This document shows, piece by piece, positions 60,771-64,000 of a stretch of DNA of 64,000 bases. The stretch covers positions 186,001 through 250,000 of the forward strand of contig CAWDBV010000007.1 in assembly GCA_963800705.1 (NCBI GenBank). The letters are read 5' to 3'. Under the pieces are notes generated by a model. That model did no database searches, was not told where the DNA came from, and saw only the letters and a list, made by a program, of their open reading frames with translations. A program made the position numbers and the translations under genes. Numbering within the stretch: the stretch's first letter is position 1; every line of letters begins with the position of its first letter. This DNA is from CAWDBV01 sp963800705. GTDB lineage: Bacteria > Actinomycetota > Thermoleophilia > Solirubrobacterales > 70-9.

Positions 60771-61538
60771 ATGCATCCCGAGATCGAGCTCGGCCCGCTC
60801 ACCCTGCAGAGCTTCGGCATCTTCTTCGCGCTCGCGTTCCTCTGTGGCGGCGCGCTGATCGGCGGCCGACTGGTCGAGCTCGGCAAGCCGGTCGACTGGG
60901 CCTACGAGATCGGTTTCTCGGCTCTCGTCGGCGGGTTCGTCGGGGCGCGGATCAACTACATGATCGAGAACTGGGACGAGGTCTCGGATGACCTGCTCGG
61001 CAGCGTCGTCGACGGCTCCGGGCTGACCTGGTACGGAGGCGCGATCGGCGGCACGATCGCGGTCTTGATCTGGGCCTGGTACCGGGGCTACCTCGGCACC
61101 GAGCTGCTCGACGTCTCCGCCCCGGCGCTCGCGCTCGGCTACGCGGTCGGGCGGATCGGCTGCCAGCTCTCCGGCGACGGTGACTACGGCGAGGCCTGGG
61201 ACGGGCCGTGGGCGATGTCCTATCCCGATGGCACCGTGCCGACCACCGAGCAGGTGCACCCGACCCCGGTCTACGAGGCGCTGGCGATGGGCCTGATCGC
61301 GCTCGTGCTCTGGCGGCTGCGAAAGCGGCTCACCGGGGGGCGGCTGTTCGCCCTCTACCTCGTGCTCGCCGGGGTCGAGCGCTTCATGGTCGAGTTCATC
61401 CGCCGCAACGAGGATGTCGCGCTCGGGCTCACCGAGGCACAGCTGATCAGCGTCGCGATGATCGTCGGCGGCGCGGTCGCCTTTCAGGCGCTGCGCAGCA
61501 GCCCGCCGTCGAGCGGAATCACGGCGCCGGTCAAGTAG
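60771..61538 (+). CDS. lgt: Prolipoprotein diacylglyceryl transferase Lgt
   Basis: The 255-residue, seven-helix membrane enzyme adds diacylglycerol to the lipobox Cys of prolipoproteins. Motifs are LTWYGGAIGG, the signature AVGRIGCQLSGDGDYG, VHPTPVYEAL and ERFMVEFIRRNED. Two lipoproteins in this window (9357, 20526) and one at 62261 would be substrates. Its last 55 nt overlap the convergent SDR gene. Confidence 0.96.
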   Translation: MHPEIELGPLTLQSFGIFFALAFLCGGALIGGRLVELGKPVDWAYEIGFSALVGGFVGARINYMIENWDEVSDDLLGSVVDGSGLTWYGGAIGGTIAVLIWAWYRGYLGTELLDVSAPALALGYAVGRIGCQLSGDGDYGEAWDGPWAMSYPDGTVPTTEQVHPTPVYEALAMGLIALVLWRLRKRLTGGRLFALYLVLAGVERFMVEFIRRNEDVALGLTEAQLISVAMIVGGAVAFQALRSSPPSSGITAPVK

Positions 61539-62212
61539 GCGGCGCGCTCGGAGCACAGGAACGCGACCAGGTCACCGTACTCCGAGGGATCGCCGAGCCG
61601 CGCGGCCGGCACGACCTCGGCGGCGCGCTTCTCGGCGCCCTCGAGCGAGCCGCCCGCGTCGGCGAGCCGTTGGGTCGCGAACATCCCCGTCGCCACCGTG
61701 TTGACCGTGATCCCGTCGCCGGCGACCTCGGAGGCAAGCGTCTTCAGCAGCCCGACCGCCGCCATCCGGTGCGAGTTCGAAAGCGTCAGGCCGGGGATCG
61801 GCTCGCTGGTCGAGGTCGAGCCGACGTTGACGATCCGGCCCCAGCCGCGCTCGCGCATTCCCGGCACGACCGCCTTGGCGAGAGCGAGCGGGGCGAGGAC
61901 CAGCGAGCGGTAGGCGGCCTCCCATTCTGCGAGCTCGTGGTCGAGCGCCCCGCCGAGCGGCGGGCCGCCGGTGTTGGCGACCACGATCTCGACCGGCCCG
62001 AGTTGCTCGGCGACCTCGCCCGGGAGCTCGGCGATCCGCTCGAGGTCATCGGTATCGGCCGGGAAGGCCGCCGTTCCGCCGCCGATCTTCGACGCTGCCT
62101 CTTCGAGCGCCTCGGCCGAGCGGCTCGAGATCGCAACCCGCGCCCCCTCGCGGGCGAGCGCCTCGGCGATGCCGAGCCCGATGCCGCGGCTCGCGCCCAA
62201 TACCAGCGCCAC
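61484..62212 (-). CDS. Short-chain dehydrogenase/reductase
   Basis: The 242-residue SDR has the NAD(P) motif VLGASRGIGLGIAEAL at its very start, NTGG (in VVANTGGPPLGG) where classical SDRs have NNAG, and a C-terminal TGAVIPLDGGLLRSA. The active site is altered: RIVNVGSTSTSEPIPGLTLS NSHRM carries Ser, but Asn-Ser-His replaces the usual YxxxK. The GTG at 62212 is the only standard start after the in-frame TAG of the lipoprotein gene; the family normally has some eight more residues, which are encoded upstream without a start codon. Confidence 0.85.
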   Translation of the reverse strand: MALVLGASRGIGLGIAEALAREGARVAISSRSAEALEEAASKIGGGTAAFPADTDDLERIAELPGEVAEQLGPVEIVVANTGGPPLGGALDHELAEWEAAYRSLVLAPLALAKAVVPGMRERGWGRIVNVGSTSTSEPIPGLTLSNSHRMAAVGLLKTLASEVAGDGITVNTVATGMFATQRLADAGGSLEGAEKRAAEVVPAARLGDPSEYGDLVAFLCSERAAYLTGAVIPLDGGLLRSA

Positions 62213-62260
62213 CTTCGAGGAGATGCCGAGCTCGATCGCCGCGTTCCTCGCTGCCGGCGC

Positions 62261-63052
62261 CTAGGGCTGCAGGCAGGCGCGGATCTTCGCCGCGTCCCCG
62301 CCGGCGTCCTGGATGCACTGCGCGACCTTCTGCGCGTCCTCGGCGGTCGGCGCGCCCGGCGGAGCAGAGGCCGGGGGTGGGGGCGCCGGGGTCGCGCCGG
62401 GCGCCGGGGTCGCGCCGGGGCCTCCGCCGCCCGTGCCTGCGCCGCCGCCCGTGCCGGTGCCCGGCACCTCGGCCTCGGGGCTCTCCAGCCCCGAGCCGTC
62501 GGGGTTCGCGGTCAGCACGATCCCGGTGCGCCCGGCGCCGTCGCCATTCACGGTCCACTGCAGCTCCAGCGTTGGGCCGCTCTTCGCCAGCGTCATCACG
62601 GTGACCTCGAAGTCGGAGACGCCACTCACCTTGGGTGCCTCGGCGACGATCGCGTCGATCGCGGCCGGGTCGACCTGCGCGACCGGATACGCGTTCTCGG
62701 CCACCGAGCCGGGCCCAACCAGGTCGACCTCGAGCGGCTGCGGCTCGGCGCTGCCCGCGTCGAAGTGGAAGCCGCTCGCCTGCTCGCCCTCGCGGATCTG
62801 GTACTCGGTGCCGCCGGCGGTGATCTGGACCTGGATCAGCTCGGCGCCGCCGCCGGTCTCCTCGTTGACCGCGTCGAGGGTCTTCTGGAACTCGGCGGTC
62901 GTGAATTGGCTGCCTTCGCTCTCGGTCGCCGTCGCCGTCGTCTCGCCGCCGCCATCGTCGTCATCGCCCCCGCATCCCGCGATCGCGATCGCGATCGCGA
63001 GCAGGGCGGCAGCGGCCAGGGTCAACCACGTACTGCGAAGTGAGGAGAGCAA
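62261..63052 (-). CDS. Lipoprotein, function unknown
   Basis: The 263-residue protein has a signal peptide and lipobox AIAIAGC (about Cys27), an acidic Gly/Thr stretch, a central globular part (FTTAEFQKTLDAVNEETGG; VSDFEVTVMTLAKSGPTLEL) and a long Gly/Pro/Ala linker before a small C-terminal helical motif with two Cys (EDAQKVAQCIQDAGGDAAKI, ACLQP). This C-terminal piece, Cys-containing and helical, recurs in actinobacterial exported proteins. Role unknown; it lies next to an MMPL gene. Confidence 0.8.
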   Translation of the reverse strand: MLSSLRSTWLTLAAAALLAIAIAIAGCGGDDDDGGGETTATATESEGSQFTTAEFQKTLDAVNEETGGGAELIQVQITAGGTEYQIREGEQASGFHFDAGSAEPQPLEVDLVGPGSVAENAYPVAQVDPAAIDAIVAEAPKVSGVSDFEVTVMTLAKSGPTLELQWTVNGDGAGRTGIVLTANPDGSGLESPEAEVPGTGTGGGAGTGGGGPGATPAPGATPAPPPPASAPPGAPTAEDAQKVAQCIQDAGGDAAKIRACLQP

Positions 63053-63150
63053 GGCGGGGCGATCCTATCCGTTCACTTGCCGACCGGGCTGGTTTGCTAT
63101 CTATCGCTGCGAACGGACTCCCTCCCGCTCCCGCGTCGAAAGGATTCGAA

Positions 63151-64000
63151 TGACCCGCCGGCTCACGCGCCTCGCCGATATCGCCTACCGCCGCCGCCGT
63201 TTCATGGTGCTCGGCTGGATCGTTGCCCTGTTCGTGATCGTGCCGCTGGGCTTCTCGATCGCCGGCGACTACAAAGCCGACTACGACACGCCGGGGTCCG
63301 AGTCGAAGGCTGGCGGCGAGCTGCTCGAGGAGCGCTTCGGTGGCTACACCGGCCAGGAGGTTTTCGTCGTCTGGAAGAACCCCGCCGGCGTTGAGAACCC
63401 GGCCACCCAGCAGAAGGTGAACGCCTTCCTCGCCGAGGCAAAGCAGGTCGAGGACGTCGGCGAGTCGACTCCGATCCGCACCGCGCCCGAGGGGACGATC
63501 GCCACGACGACGCTCGGCCTCACCGACCAGGGCTGGGACGTCGAGAAGGAAAGCGGCGAACAGCTGATCGCCGCGGCCGAGAAGAACTCGGGCGACGGGC
63601 TCGAGATCAAGCTCGGCGGAGGCCCGATCTACTCGGCCCAGGAGCAGTCGAGCCCGGAGGGCATCGGCTTCCTCGGTGCCGCGATCGTGCTGCTGATCGC
63701 GTTCGGCTCGGTGGTCGCCGCCGGCCTGCCGCTCGCGATCGCGCTGTTCGGGATCCTGATCGGCACCGCGCTGATCGGGGTGCTGGCGATCTTCGTCGAC
63801 GTCCCCGACTGGACGACCGCGGTGTCGAGCCTGGTCGGGATCGGGGTCGGGATCGACTACGCGCTGCTCGTCCTGACCCGCTTCCGCTCCGCCATGCACG
63901 ACGGCAAGGACGTCCACGACGCGATCACCGAGGCGCTGACCACCGCCGGGCGCAGCGTGATCATCGCCGGCCTCACGGTGATGATCGCCGTGCTCGGCCT
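63151..64000 (+). CDS. MMPL-family RND transporter (N-terminal part)
   Basis: The first 283 residues of a large membrane transporter. After a basic start, one helix (MVLGWIVALFVIVPLGFSIA) leads to an extracytoplasmic porter domain (TPGSESKAGGELLEERFGG; KLGGGPIYSAQEQSS) and then helices IGFLGAAIVLLIAFGSVVAA and onward with GIDYALLVLTRFRSAMHDGK, the MMPL GxDY motif in helix 4. The ATG follows AAGGA. It continues past the window; family members export lipids or small molecules. Confidence 0.93.

Overview
This 64 kb window is GC-rich, gene-dense chromosomal DNA from an actinobacterium, most likely of the Thermoleophilia/Solirubrobacterales lineage. That placement is an inference. It rests on the hspR-dnaJ-grpE-dnaK heat-shock set, an F420-type LLM oxidoreductase, Ino1 next to a phosphatidylinositol-phosphate synthase, two COG4315-type secreted proteins, an SBBP-repeat protein with a FecR-like C-terminal region, many GTG/TTG starts and many 4-bp or 1-bp start/stop overlaps. 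No transposase, phage, plasmid or CRISPR gene is visible, and no gene-free stretch exceeds 300 bp.

Layout. 1-3.3 kb (minus): N-terminal half of the pyruvate dehydrogenase E1 gene aceE, a DsbA/HCCA-isomerase-like gene and lpdA. 3.3-6.8 kb: thiamine genes, with thiE on minus and a TPP riboswitch driving thiO and a thiS-thiG fusion on plus. 6.8-9.3 kb: a hypothetical gene, a spore-photolyase-like radical SAM gene with a LexA-type operator, and a duplicated-domain membrane protein with a tiny upstream ORF. 9.4-13.1 kb: a complete sulfate ABC transporter, then tRNA-Lys(UUU). 13.3-16.6 kb: an SBBP-repeat surface protein with a small membrane ORF. 16.7-31.1 kb (minus): purine biosynthesis purH, purN, purF, purL, purQ, purS, purC, purB, purE and purD, interrupted by plus-strand genes for a COG4315 lipoprotein and a cytochrome P450. 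31.2-33.1 kb: GYD protein, methyltransferase and enoyl-CoA hydratase. 33.1-42.0 kb: proteostasis and cell wall, with clpB, an NlpC/P60 peptidase, a class A beta-lactamase-like hydrolase, hspR, dnaJ, grpE and dnaK. 42.0-44 kb: cytochrome c, endonuclease III and an Asp-nucleophile alpha/beta hydrolase. 44-49.1 kb: a compact inositol-lipid cluster (two Aur1/PAP2-type enzymes around a polytopic membrane protein, PIP synthase, ino1). 49-56.3 kb: secreted proteins, a GT4-PHP fusion, a UDG-like Fe-S protein, a GH5 hydrolase, an LLM oxidoreductase and a 23S rRNA methyltransferase-like gene. 56.3-59.1 kb: two helical proteins, an endonuclease-like gene and argF (both apparently frameshifted), and tRNA-Glu(UUC). 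59.1-64 kb: a second COG4315 protein, a DUF5995 protein, lgt, an SDR, a lipoprotein and the start of an MMPL transporter.

The most unusual signals cross gene boundaries. (1) A family of short palindromic repeats has a conserved 20-nt core flanked by arms that differ between copies yet remain complementary. Copies lie between genes, as a tandem pair, and inside the ends of two coding regions. (2) Several exported proteins carry Lys/Arg-rich segments with two cysteines about 9-11 residues apart, and one such segment appears to be split by a palindromic repeat. (3) Candidate heat-shock operators lie upstream of clpB and dnaK, and a LexA box overlaps the start of the radical SAM gene. (4) The inositol-lipid cluster may make an inositol-phosphate-modified lipid not usually described in this group.
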